From: Saprospirales bacterium
GTDB lineage: Bacteria; Bacteroidota; Bacteroidia; Chitinophagales; Saprospiraceae
NCBI GenBank assembly: GCA_016703765.1
Contig: JADJBL010000011.1
Span: 62,001 to 126,000 of the forward strand
DNA length: 64,000 nucleotides
Direction of reading: 5' to 3'
Shown here: piece by piece, positions 57,268 to 64,000 of the stretch
Layout of the letters: each line of letters starts with the position of its first letter
Numbering within the stretch: the first letter of the stretch is position 1
Translations under genes and position numbers: made by a program
Notes under the pieces: model-generated
What the model saw: only the letters and a program-made list of their open reading frames with translations
The model's database searches: none
Told to the model about the DNA's origin: nothing

Positions 57268-58269
57268 ATGAAAGTCCTCCATTTCCATCGCAAACCCCAC
57301 CCTTTTCACTATTCTATCGAGCAGCTGTTCGAGGCGATCCGGCAGCATTTTCCGAAGGACATGAGCGTGGAGGTGGCCGTTTGTCCGCATCCCAGCCAGG
57401 GACTTTTGCCCAGGCTGAAAAACCTCCTTTTTGCCAGCCGATGCCGGGGCGACATTTACCATATCACCGGCGATGTGCACTATCTGGCGCTGGCGCTGCC
57501 CCGGAAAAACACCATCCTCACGGTTCACGACCTGGGATTTTTGCGGCAGTCCAATTCCATTGCCCGACAGATTCTTTACTGGTTTTGGCTGAAAATACCC
57601 CTGGCCCGGGTCGCCATGGTGACTACCATTTCTGAGGCGACCAAAAGGGATATTTTGCAATACCTGCCCGGCTACCCGGAAGATAAGATCCAGGTGATTC
57701 CGAATCCGGTGCTGCCGTTTTTCAGGCCTGATCCCAAATCGTTCGACGCTGCGCTGCCCACCATCCTGCTGGTCGGCACCAAGCCCAATAAAAACCTGCC
57801 CCGAATGCTGGCGGCCCTGGAGGGCATCCCCTGCCGGGTCCGGATCATCGGGGAGCGGAAATCCGAGGCGGAGGCCTTATTCAGCCAATACCGACTCCCG
57901 CATACCTGGCTGGAGCACCTGACTCAGGAGGAACTCCTGGAGGCATACTCATCCTCCGATCTCCTGCTCTTCGCCTCCACCCTCGAGGGATTCGGCATGC
58001 CCATCCTCGAAGCGCAGGCCGTGGGCCGGCCGGTCATCACGTCCAACTGCTCCTCCATGCCGGAGGTCGCCGGAGAAGGCGCTTGCCTGGTCGATCCATT
58101 CGATATCAATTCCATCCGCGAAGGCCTGCTCCACGTGATCGGCGACGGGACGTACCGGGATGAGCTCGTGCAGAAGGGATGGGAGAATGTGAAGCGGTTT
58201 GAGGCGGGGGAGGTAGCGAGGAGATATGGGGAGTTGTATACTTCGTTGAATTCACCGCGAAGGCGCTAA
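57268..58269 (+). CDS. Family 4 glycosyltransferase
   Basis: ATG at 57268, 333 residues, unbroken. DIYHITGDVHYLAL, ILTVHDLGFL and TISEATKRDIL mark the N-terminal domain; ILLVGTKPNKNLPRML is the phosphate-binding loop and TLEGFGMPILEAQAVGRPVITSN the E-x7-E motif of the mannosyltransferase-like GT4 group. The last codons (Ser-Pro-Arg-Arg-Arg) are supplied by an inverted-repeat arm overlapping the stop. Confidence 0.88.
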   Translation: MKVLHFHRKPHPFHYSIEQLFEAIRQHFPKDMSVEVAVCPHPSQGLLPRLKNLLFASRCRGDIYHITGDVHYLALALPRKNTILTVHDLGFLRQSNSIARQILYWFWLKIPLARVAMVTTISEATKRDILQYLPGYPEDKIQVIPNPVLPFFRPDPKSFDAALPTILLVGTKPNKNLPRMLAALEGIPCRVRIIGERKSEAEALFSQYRLPHTWLEHLTQEELLEAYSSSDLLLFASTLEGFGMPILEAQAVGRPVITSNCSSMPEVAGEGACLVDPFDINSIREGLLHVIGDGTYRDELVQKGWENVKRFEAGEVARRYGELYTSLNSPRRR

Positions 58270-58279
58270 GGACGCAAAG
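58251..58279. repeat. Left arm of inverted repeat flanking the GxxExxY gene
   Basis: 29 bp (TTCACCGCGAAGGCGCTAAG...) matching the reverse complement of 58816-58844 with one mismatch. It overlaps the 3' end and stop of the upstream glycosyltransferase. Confidence 0.75.
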
Positions 58280-58336
58280 AAAATCTATCTATAAAAAAAA
58301 TATGAAGCGCCTTTCTCTTAATTAAAGCAGCACACT

Positions 58337-58729
58337 TTACAATGAAGAATAGTTGTTTGCAACCCTTTTAATTCCCTGTTTGATTAGATGTTCATTAAAA
58401 TTGATAAGAAATCCTAATGAAATTTGGGTAAGCTTCAGATAGGTTAGTATTTGGGCCAAATGAAGGGGAGAAATAGCATCTACTGCTTTCAACTCGACAA
58501 GTACCTTATTTTCAACTATCAGGTCAGCCCGAAAGCCCAACTCCAGCTTTCTTGACTTATAAACCACAGGAATGGGTTTTTGAGACTCCACTCTAACCCC
58601 GGCTTGGCCCAATTCTTCAATCATACAATGTTCGTATACAGATTCTAAAAGACCCGGCCCCAAGGCATTATGCACTTGATAAGCAGCGTGTACGATAGCT
58701 CGGGCAATTTCCTCATGGCGCATATCCAA
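58337..58729 (-). CDS. GxxExxY family protein
   Basis: ATG at 58729 (reverse), 130 residues, the normal family length. GPGLLESVYEHCMIEEL carries the name-giving GxxExxY motif, followed by PIPVVYKSRKLELGFRADLIVENKVLVELKAV, an (E/D)...D...ExK arrangement like PD-(D/E)xK nucleases. Function is not known. These genes are often solitary and mobile; here it is enclosed by a near-perfect 29-bp inverted repeat. Confidence 0.82.
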   Translation of the reverse strand: MDMRHEEIARAIVHAAYQVHNALGPGLLESVYEHCMIEELGQAGVRVESQKPIPVVYKSRKLELGFRADLIVENKVLVELKAVDAISPLHLAQILTYLKLTQISLGFLINFNEHLIKQGIKRVANNYSSL

Positions 58730-58815
58730 AGAATTAGCTTTCTTTATAATGCCTTGTGAGGAGATTCAAAAATATGTGATTCTAGCTTCTTCTGCAAGGC
58801 GTTATAAACAACCAC

Positions 58816-58844
58816 CTTTGCGTCCTTAGCGCCTTTGCGGTGAA
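58816..58844. repeat. Right arm of inverted repeat flanking the GxxExxY gene
   Basis: 29 bp (CTTTGCGTCCTTAGCGCCTT...) complementary to 58251-58279. Together they bracket 594 bp containing only the GxxExxY gene. The same sequence family occurs after cpsB at 17.4 kb. Confidence 0.75.
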
Positions 58845-58875
58845 AAATTAAAAATTAGTTTTTTCCCGCCATCCT

Positions 58876-59965
58876 TTAAGCTCCCAAAATTTCCATCAAC
58901 CTGAAATTGATATAATACACGGTACGCCCGCGCTTTTCCGCATGAAGCACGCCGGCATCAACCAATTTTCGCAAATATCCCGATGCTGTCTGTCGATGGG
59001 CAATATCGCGCCCGACCAAGGATTCAATCTTCACATAGGGCAGGGGTGAAAAGTAAATCCAAAATAACTCCCGCATTGGAATTTCCGATTTCCTCCATAA
59101 TTAGCGGGAAGAGTTCGGCTTTTAATTCAAGGATCGCGCGGATCTTGCGAATGGTAAGAATAGCGGTTTCCTCCACGGCAGTAAGGATAAAAAGCACCCA
59201 TCCTTCCCAGTTTTCCTTTTCCGTCACTTCGCGGAGGAGGCGGTAATAGTCCTGCTTGTATTCCGAAATATAGGCGCTCAAATATAGCGCAGGCAGGGGC
59301 AAAAGCCCTTGTTGGACGAGATAAAGCACGTTGAGAATACGCCCTGTGCGGCCGTTTCCATCGGCAAAAGGATGGATGGTTTCAAATTGGTAATGAATCA
59401 GGGCCATTTTGATTAGCGGGTCCAGGTCATTCTCATACTTTTCATTGATAAAGCGCTCCAATTCGCCCAATTTTTGCAGGATAACGTCTTCACAACAAGG
59501 AGGGGTAAAAACAACCGCTCCCGTCACTGAATTTTTGAGCACCGTGCCCGGTTGCTTTCGAATGCCCGCCTGGGTGTCTTTGATACGCTGCATGACCCGG
59601 GTGATCCCATTTACGGTAAGCAGCCCTTGTTGCTGTTGCATATGTTCCCAACCGGCATACACGGCCTCCCGATAACGGATTACTTCCTTTGCTCCTGATT
59701 GGGACGCCCCTTCCTCCAACAACGCGAGGTATAACTCGTCCTGAGTAGTGACAATATTTTCTATGGCCGAACTATCGCGGCTCTCTTGCAATACCACCGT
59801 ATTGATCAAAAGCCTTGGATCCGGCAATGTTTCGTATAATCCTTTCAACTCCGCCAGGCTCCTCGAAGCTGCCAGAACCTTTTTAAAAATAACCGCCGAC
59901 TCCAAATCGAATGACGGAGGTAAGGGAGGCAAATCATTGAAGGGCTCATTTGGACGGTAGGTCAT
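58876..59965 (-). CDS. fic: Fic family protein (class II-like), one frame break
   Basis: ATG at 59965 (reverse). The Fic motif HPFADGNGRTGR (His198) is intact, as is an N-terminal inhibitory-type motif SSAIEN (residues 65-70), which places it among self-inhibited class II Fic enzymes that AMPylate target proteins. The main frame ends at 59024, but another frame from about 59,040 continues PYVKIESLVGRDIAHRQTASGYLRKLVDAGVLHAEKRGR to 58876, a winged-helix C-terminus usual for this type. About 363 residues. The upstream region holds TTATGTCGAA repeats, suggesting self-regulation. Confidence 0.87.
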
Positions 59966-59974
59966 ATTCTTTCT

Positions 59975-60056
59975 TTATGTCGAAAATCTACCATTTTTTC
60001 GATACAAACAAACAAATATGGCGATTCGTTCGACATAAGCCTATATTTATGTCGAA
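59975..60056 (-). promoter_or_regulatory. TTATGTCGAA operator-like repeats upstream of fic
   Basis: TTATGTCGAA occurs at 59975-59984 and 60047-60056, and its reverse complement TTCGACATAA at 60029-60038, the last two forming a perfect 10-bp dyad with an 8-bp spacer. CATATTTG on the minus strand (60014-60021) resembles a -7 box. The winged-helix end of Fic could bind here. Confidence 0.55.
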
Positions 60057-60132
60057 TATTTAAAGAAATGTCGACATCAGCCTGCCTCTCTAAATCTTCG
60101 GCACGCACGGCAAATTCCCCTATCTTCGCTGC

Positions 60133-61515
60133 ATGAAGCGGCTCCCTCTCCCGGAAAAATGGCTTGGCACGGCGATCTACGCCCTCTGTCTCCTCGCCTA
60201 TTTCCCTCTGGCGGGCCTTTGGCACTCCTTTGCCTTGCCGCTCGGATTATTGCTCCTCCTCGGCGCCTTTGCACAATTCCTCGCAAAAAACAGGCGCTTT
60301 CTCTCCCTGCTCGATTTCCTGTTCTTTAAAGCCCTGGTCTATCTCTGGGTAGCCCCGGCCATTGCCTATTCGTTTGCGGACCGGCTGCACCCGGAGTCCA
60401 ACTTCATGCCCATTGAGGCGGGCGCTTATTTCTCCCTGGCCATTCCGGGGGTGCTGGCGCTGCTGCTGGGAGCGAATGCGGCTTTGGCCCTGTTCCAAAA
60501 GGAAGAAGGCAGCCTGATGGAACGCATCGAGGCGCAGTTGCTCGCCCGGCCCTGGTTGCCTTTTTTGCTGATCGGCCTGGGCTTTGCGGGTAAAATCCTT
60601 TACCCCTATGCCCCACTGGGGTTCCGCGCCCTGACCAATTTTGTTTTCTGGTGCAGCCTCACCGGTTCCTTCTATTTGCTGTTTTGGAAAAACAAATGGA
60701 AATGGGTGGCCCTGGCGCTGCTATACCTGTTGTTTCTCCGCTGGTCGCTCGGCAGCACGCAGGCGGGTCCGCCTTTGTGGGTGCTGGTGTTTGCGGCCTT
60801 GCTACTCTTTTTCAAACACCGGACGGCCCCCTGGAAACAGGCCTTGTTCTACGGCGGCGCGATGGCGCTGGTGCTGTTTGCCCTGCAGATCAAGTTCGAT
60901 TTTCGCGACGCCATGCGCCGGCAGGGCATGCCAAAGCAGCTGCCCGCACAAATCGCCCTTTTTTCGCATACCCTCCTTCAGGGCGATTCCACTTTTTTCT
61001 CCCCCCAGCGCTGGAGCCGTTCGCTCGACCGCTTCAACCAGGGCTACCACGTGGCCATGGCCCAAAAGCATACTCCATCCATAGAGCCCTACGCCCGGGG
61101 GGAAACCATCGGCCAGGCCCTGCTCGGCGCCCTGGTACCCCGCCTGATCTGGCCCGACAAGCCGCTGGCCGGGGGCCACGACATGTACCACCGTTTTGCC
61201 GGTCAACGCCTCTCCTACAGCGCCAACCTGGGTCCGCTCGGCGAGACCTACGTCAACTTCGGGCGCGGCGGCGCCGTGCTCGGCATGCTCCTCTTCGGCT
61301 TCCTCCTCGGCGCCTGGTACGCAGGTCTCGGCCGTCTGGCTATCCGTTACTGGCCTGCACTCCTGCTCTGGCTTCCTTTTATCTTCTCCGCCATGCTCTC
61401 CCTGGAAACCGACTTCGCCACCGTGCTGAATCACGGGGTGAAGGCTACGCTGTTTACGCTGGCGATCTTTGGGGGTATAAAATTTATGAAGTTTAGGCAG
61501 GGCTTGTTTTTATAA
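60133..61515 (+). CDS. O-antigen polymerase-like membrane protein (second Wzy-like)
   Basis: ATG at 60133, 460 residues, unbroken. About eleven hydrophobic segments are separated by a large polar loop (about residues 255-380) with FSPQRWSRSLDRFNQGYHVAMAQKHT, ARGETIGQALLGALVPRLIWPDKPLAGGHDMYHRF. The PR-IWPDKP motif is shared with the protein at 49.5 kb. It probably polymerises lipid-linked repeat units in the periplasm. It is separated from the main locus by GxxExxY and Fic genes and may serve a different glycan. Confidence 0.82.
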   Translation: MKRLPLPEKWLGTAIYALCLLAYFPLAGLWHSFALPLGLLLLLGAFAQFLAKNRRFLSLLDFLFFKALVYLWVAPAIAYSFADRLHPESNFMPIEAGAYFSLAIPGVLALLLGANAALALFQKEEGSLMERIEAQLLARPWLPFLLIGLGFAGKILYPYAPLGFRALTNFVFWCSLTGSFYLLFWKNKWKWVALALLYLLFLRWSLGSTQAGPPLWVLVFAALLLFFKHRTAPWKQALFYGGAMALVLFALQIKFDFRDAMRRQGMPKQLPAQIALFSHTLLQGDSTFFSPQRWSRSLDRFNQGYHVAMAQKHTPSIEPYARGETIGQALLGALVPRLIWPDKPLAGGHDMYHRFAGQRLSYSANLGPLGETYVNFGRGGAVLGMLLFGFLLGAWYAGLGRLAIRYWPALLLWLPFIFSAMLSLETDFATVLNHGVKATLFTLAIFGGIKFMKFRQGLFL

Positions 61516-61527
61516 GCATATTTCTCG

Positions 61528-61565
61528 TTTTTGGTGAATAGGAAAATGAACGCATTCACCAAAAA
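61528..61565 (+). terminator. Inverted repeat after the polymerase gene
   Basis: TTTTTGGTGAAT (61528-61539) and ATTCACCAAAAA (61554-61565) form a 12-bp stem with a 14-base loop, 13 bp past the stop and 34 bp before the antitoxin start. It could be a terminator or the operator of the toxin-antitoxin pair. Confidence 0.45.
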
Positions 61566-61598
61566 ATGGTGTATTTTAAATAACAATTCAACGAAAAA

Positions 61599-61830
61599 AT
61601 GAAAGGCATGGAATCTGTGACTGTAAACGTGCCGGAAGGTACACAAGTGAGCGAGTTGGAAGTAAAAATGATTATAGCGGCCTACCTTTTCCACTCAGGT
61701 AAGATCTCTTCCGGACAGGGCGCTGAAATGGTCGGAGTTAGTCAAAAGGACCTTTATCGAATTACTCGAAGAATTTCCCAAAGAACAATTTGGGTATTCA
61801 AAAGAAGAACTAGAAGGCCTCGATCTAACG
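61599..61830 (+). pseudogene. UPF0175-type antitoxin, frame-broken
   Basis: ATG at 61599. VTVNVPEGTQVSELEVKMIIAAYLFHSGKISSGQGAEMVGVS is the UPF0175 helix-turn-helix-like antitoxin domain. A shift near 61,740 moves the remainder (RTFIELLEEFPKEQFGYSKEELEG) into another frame. UPF0175 proteins repress DUF3368 PIN-type toxins, which is the next gene. The 3' limit is not clear because the two genes run together. Confidence 0.65.
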
Positions 61831-62282
61831 ATTGCATCTATTATTGCCGATACCAGCTGTTTGATCGTTCTGGAAAAAGCAGGAGAGTTGGAGGTGCTGG
61901 AGGCACTCTTTCGCGAAATCATTATTACGCCAGAGATTGAACGAGAATTTCAAGTCCGCTGCCGAATTGGATAAAGGTTAGGAAATAGCCGATACCAAAG
62001 ACAACGGATTCTGATGCAGGACCAAGACCCGGTGAAGCAAGCGCAATTGCTTTGGCTCTGGAATCAGAGTCTGCTTTGCTGATTATTGATGAAAAAAAAG
62101 GTAGACACACCGCAAAAGAATTGGGAATAAAAACCCTTGGAACCCTTGGATGCCTTCTTAAGGCTAAAGAGAAAGGTTATTATCCACAATTATTTCCAAT
62201 TCTTCAAAAATTGCAAAAAGCCGGATTCTACCTCTCCGACATATTAGCGAAGGAAATTCTAAATATGGCGGGTGAGGGCTAA
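61831..62282 (+). pseudogene. DUF3368 (PIN-like) toxin, frame-broken
   Basis: The conserved start IIADTSCLIVLEKAGELEVLEALF (first Asp of the PIN site) is in one frame, PNWIKVREIADTKDNG in another, and GEASAIALALESESALLIIDEKKGRHTAKELGI (Glu and Asp residues of the site) in a third, which ends at TAA 62282. At least two indels are needed, near 61,950 and 62,010. Restored, it is a normal PIN-like RNase toxin of about 150 residues. Confidence 0.65.
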
Positions 62283-62291
62283 TTTTTATAC

Positions 62292-62828
62292 ATGGTTGTA
62301 CTTTCTTCCTTCCAAAACCCCACCTTCTCCCGCGGCGCCCCGCTCTGGAAAGAGCTGGCCTGGTATTTCATCAGCGCCATGTTTTTCAGGCACCCGCTGA
62401 CCTTGTCTTCCGGGATAAAAGTGTGGTGGTTGCGCCGCTTCGGCGCCAGGCTGGGGAAAGGCGTGCTGATCAAACCCTCCGTGCAGATCAAGTTTCCCTG
62501 GAAGCTGCAGGTCGGTGATTATAGCTGGATCGGCGAGCATGTCTGGATCGACAACCTCGAGCAAGTGAGTATCGGCGCCAATGTCTGTATTTCGCAGGGC
62601 GCGCTGCTGCTCACCGGCAACCACGACTACTCCAAACCCAGTTTCGACCTGATCGTAAAACCCATCGTGCTGGAAGACGGCGTCTGGATCGGCGCCCGGG
62701 CAGTGGTGGGGCCGGGCGTGACGGCCCGCACACACGCCGTGTTGTCGCTTGGTTCGATCGCCTCCAAAGAACTGGAGGCTTATGGGGTATACAGGGGGAA
62801 TCCGGCGGAACTGGTTAGAAGAAGTTGA
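62292..62828 (+). CDS. wcaF: WcaF-like sugar O-acetyltransferase
   Basis: ATG at 62292, 178 residues. FSRGAPLWKELAWYFISAMFF, then the left-handed beta helix (VGDYSWIGEHVWIDNLEQVSIGANVCISQGALLLTGNHDYS, IVLEDGVWIGARAVVGPGVT) and the end YGVYRGNPAELV match the WcaF/colanic acid acetyltransferase group. His of GNHDY is the catalytic base. It probably adds acetyl groups to the surface glycan. Confidence 0.85.
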   Translation: MVVLSSFQNPTFSRGAPLWKELAWYFISAMFFRHPLTLSSGIKVWWLRRFGARLGKGVLIKPSVQIKFPWKLQVGDYSWIGEHVWIDNLEQVSIGANVCISQGALLLTGNHDYSKPSFDLIVKPIVLEDGVWIGARAVVGPGVTARTHAVLSLGSIASKELEAYGVYRGNPAELVRRS

Positions 62829-62829
62829 G

Positions 62830-62916
62830 AAAAGTTGAAAAGTTGAAAAGTTGAAAAGTTGAAATAATTCTTTTTGGCTTCGCCAAAAAGGCCTCTATAA
62901 ACTTTAAACTTTTCAA
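62830..62916. repeat. GTTGAAAA tandem repeat and hairpin between convergent genes
   Basis: Four copies of AAAAGTTG run from 62830 to about 62862. A complementary CTTTTCAAC lies at 62908-62916. Between them CTTTTTGGC-TTC-GCCAAAAAG (62870-62890) is a compact perfect hairpin that can terminate transcription from both sides. Confidence 0.65.
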
Positions 62917-62919
62917 CTC

Positions 62920-64000
62920 CTACTCCACTACCAGCCTATTGCTCCACTCCAATGCTCCAACTTTGACCTTCAGCAGGTACGTTCCAGAGGCCAAAGGGGC
63001 CAGGCGGATCTGATAATCCTGGGTTTGCGGGGGTATGTCGTATTCGGCCATCAGGCGGCCGTTTTCGTGGAGGATCTGCACCGTACCGCGCACCTTAGTC
63101 GGCTCGGCGAAAGAGAGGGTCGCCCAATCGCTCGCCGGGTTGGGATAGACCCGGACTCCCAGGCCCGCATCGCCGAATTCGACCACCCGGATGGGGGAGT
63201 ATTCGAAGGCGCCATCATAGTCGGTTTGCTTGAGGCGATAGTATATTAGTGACTGGTGACTGGTGACTGGTGACTCGTCCGTGAAATGATAAGTTTGTAC
63301 TTCGCTTGTAGTGCCTGCGCCGGGGACGAAAGCGATGGTTTCCCAGTCGCGGCCGTTGGCGCTGCGCTCGACGCCGAAGCCTTCGTTGTTGGATTCGGAG
63401 GCGGTGCTCCAATAGAGGTTCACCGCATCGTTGACAGGCTCGGCCCGGAAGGAGAGCCAGGTGACGGGCAGGGCGCTGGGCCATACCACGTAAGCTGCGC
63501 CGCGGAAATTATCCTGGAATGGGGATCCAACCACGCCCAGGAACAAGTTGCGGGCAATGGCCACGGAGGAGCCGAAGGTTTCGCCGGCCTCATAACCGGG
63601 AGGAAGGCTGAGGTTGTTTTTCTGTCCCCAATGTACGGTGGGATTGACATAGCTAAAAAGAAAGGCCGATCCAATATCCTCGACAGTAGATGTGTCGCGC
63701 AAGGGGGCGCCGATCATGGCGATATCGCCCGTGCCGGAGAGGGCCACGGCTGATCCGAAAAGATCTTCTGCTACCGGGTTATGGGCGGAAATCACATCGG
63801 TCTGGACCCAGAGGCCGCCCATTTTTTTGAACAGGAAAGCCGCGCCGGAGCCTTTGTGGCCCGGAGCGCCTACGATCAGAGTATCGCCCGCTTTGTTCAG
63901 ATCGACGGAGGCACCGAACATGCTTTGGGACTGGAGACCAAGAGGCGCGATATCCTGAATTTTGGTCCAGATATTGATCCCGCTGCGGGTGTAGTAATAC
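62920..64000 (-). CDS. FG-GAP repeat surface protein with T9SS sorting domain, 5' end outside window
   Basis: Read in reverse, the frame is open to the window edge, so the N-terminus is missing; about 360 residues are visible. The first part has repeated integrin-like motifs (GASVDLNKAGDTLIVGAPG, FGSAVALSGTGDIAMIGAP, FGSSVAIARN). Then follows LPVTWLSFRAEPVNDAVNLYWSTASESNNEGFGVERS, the same pre-sorting module as in the protein at 10.1 kb, and a T9SS type A domain (VYPNPASDW...GTYLLKV). It is exported by T9SS. An AGTCACY array is translated within it. Confidence 0.85.
   Translation of the reverse strand, partial: YYYTRSGINIWTKIQDIAPLGLQSQSMFGASVDLNKAGDTLIVGAPGHKGSGAAFLFKKMGGLWVQTDVISAHNPVAEDLFGSAVALSGTGDIAMIGAPLRDTSTVEDIGSAFLFSYVNPTVHWGQKNNLSLPPGYEAGETFGSSVAIARNLFLGVVGSPFQDNFRGAAYVVWPSALPVTWLSFRAEPVNDAVNLYWSTASESNNEGFGVERSANGRDWETIAFVPGAGTTSEVQTYHFTDESPVTSHQSLIYYRLKQTDYDGAFEYSPIRVVEFGDAGLGVRVYPNPASDWATLSFAEPTKVRGTVQILHENGRLMAEYDIPPQTQDYQIRLAPLASGTYLLKVKVGALEWSNRLVVE
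63246..63275. repeat. AGTCACY heptamer repeat inside the FG-GAP gene
   Basis: On the minus strand, four AGTCACC/T units encode Ser-Pro-Val-Thr-Ser-His-Gln-Ser, at the same place in the pre-sorting module as in the protein at 10.1 kb. Confidence 0.6.

Noticed and set aside
60802..61434. 210-codon minus-strand frame opposite the second polymerase
   Set aside because: The plus-strand polymerase has clear membrane segments and a shared motif; the minus frame is compositionally biased and motif-free.

Overview
The window looks like part of a Bacteroidota chromosome, most likely a Saprospiraceae/Lewinella-type marine or aquatic bacterium. Two secreted proteins end in type IX secretion (T9SS) sorting domains, one promoter fits the Bacteroidota TTG-N19/20-TAnnTTTG form, and the capsule genes are of Bacteroidota type (Wza with a C-terminal membrane helix, CpsB-type PHP phosphatase, Wzc with a Tyr-Gly tail). 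Family names come from motif reading only; no database search was run.

Layout. 1-10 kb: two very large proteins of unknown function. 10-16.3 kb: a T9SS surface protein, a highly unusual poly-G region, a DUF559 gene, a SPOR-type protein and a lipoprotein. 16.6-52.7 kb: a long polysaccharide locus, almost all on the plus strand, opening with cpsB-wza-wzc-wzm, followed by two tandem wzt genes, methyltransferases, about 17 glycosyltransferases of several folds, five sulfotransferases, an SGNH hydrolase, a BKACE enzyme, an acetyltransferase and a Wzy-like polymerase. A DUF4160/DUF2442/XRE module is embedded on the minus strand at 47.5-48.2 kb. 52.7-56.3 kb: an accessory island with an AAA ATPase/RloB pair resembling AbiL-type phage defence, plus genes of unknown function. 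56.3-62.8 kb: two more glycosyltransferases, GxxExxY and Fic genes, a second Wzy-like polymerase, a broken UPF0175/DUF3368 toxin-antitoxin pair and a WcaF-like acetyltransferase. 62.9-64 kb: the 3' part of an FG-GAP/T9SS surface protein.

How it works together (inference): the locus probably makes a sulfated, methylated and acetylated surface polysaccharide. Glycosyltransferases build the repeat unit, sulfotransferases using PAPS decorate it, and Wzm/Wzt, Wza and Wzc handle export and chain length. The locus mixes ABC-type and Wzy-type parts; I see no Wzx flippase and no initiating phosphoglycosyl transferase in the window.

Caveat for the reader: about thirty single-base reading-frame breaks occur across some twenty genes, including core genes such as wzc and wzm. 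The flanking frames join into normal family proteins, so consensus indel errors are the simplest explanation. I annotate each such gene as one CDS spanning the break and give the approximate break position. The window is also rich in inverted repeats, several sitting exactly at stop codons, and in short palindromes translated in frame inside genes.
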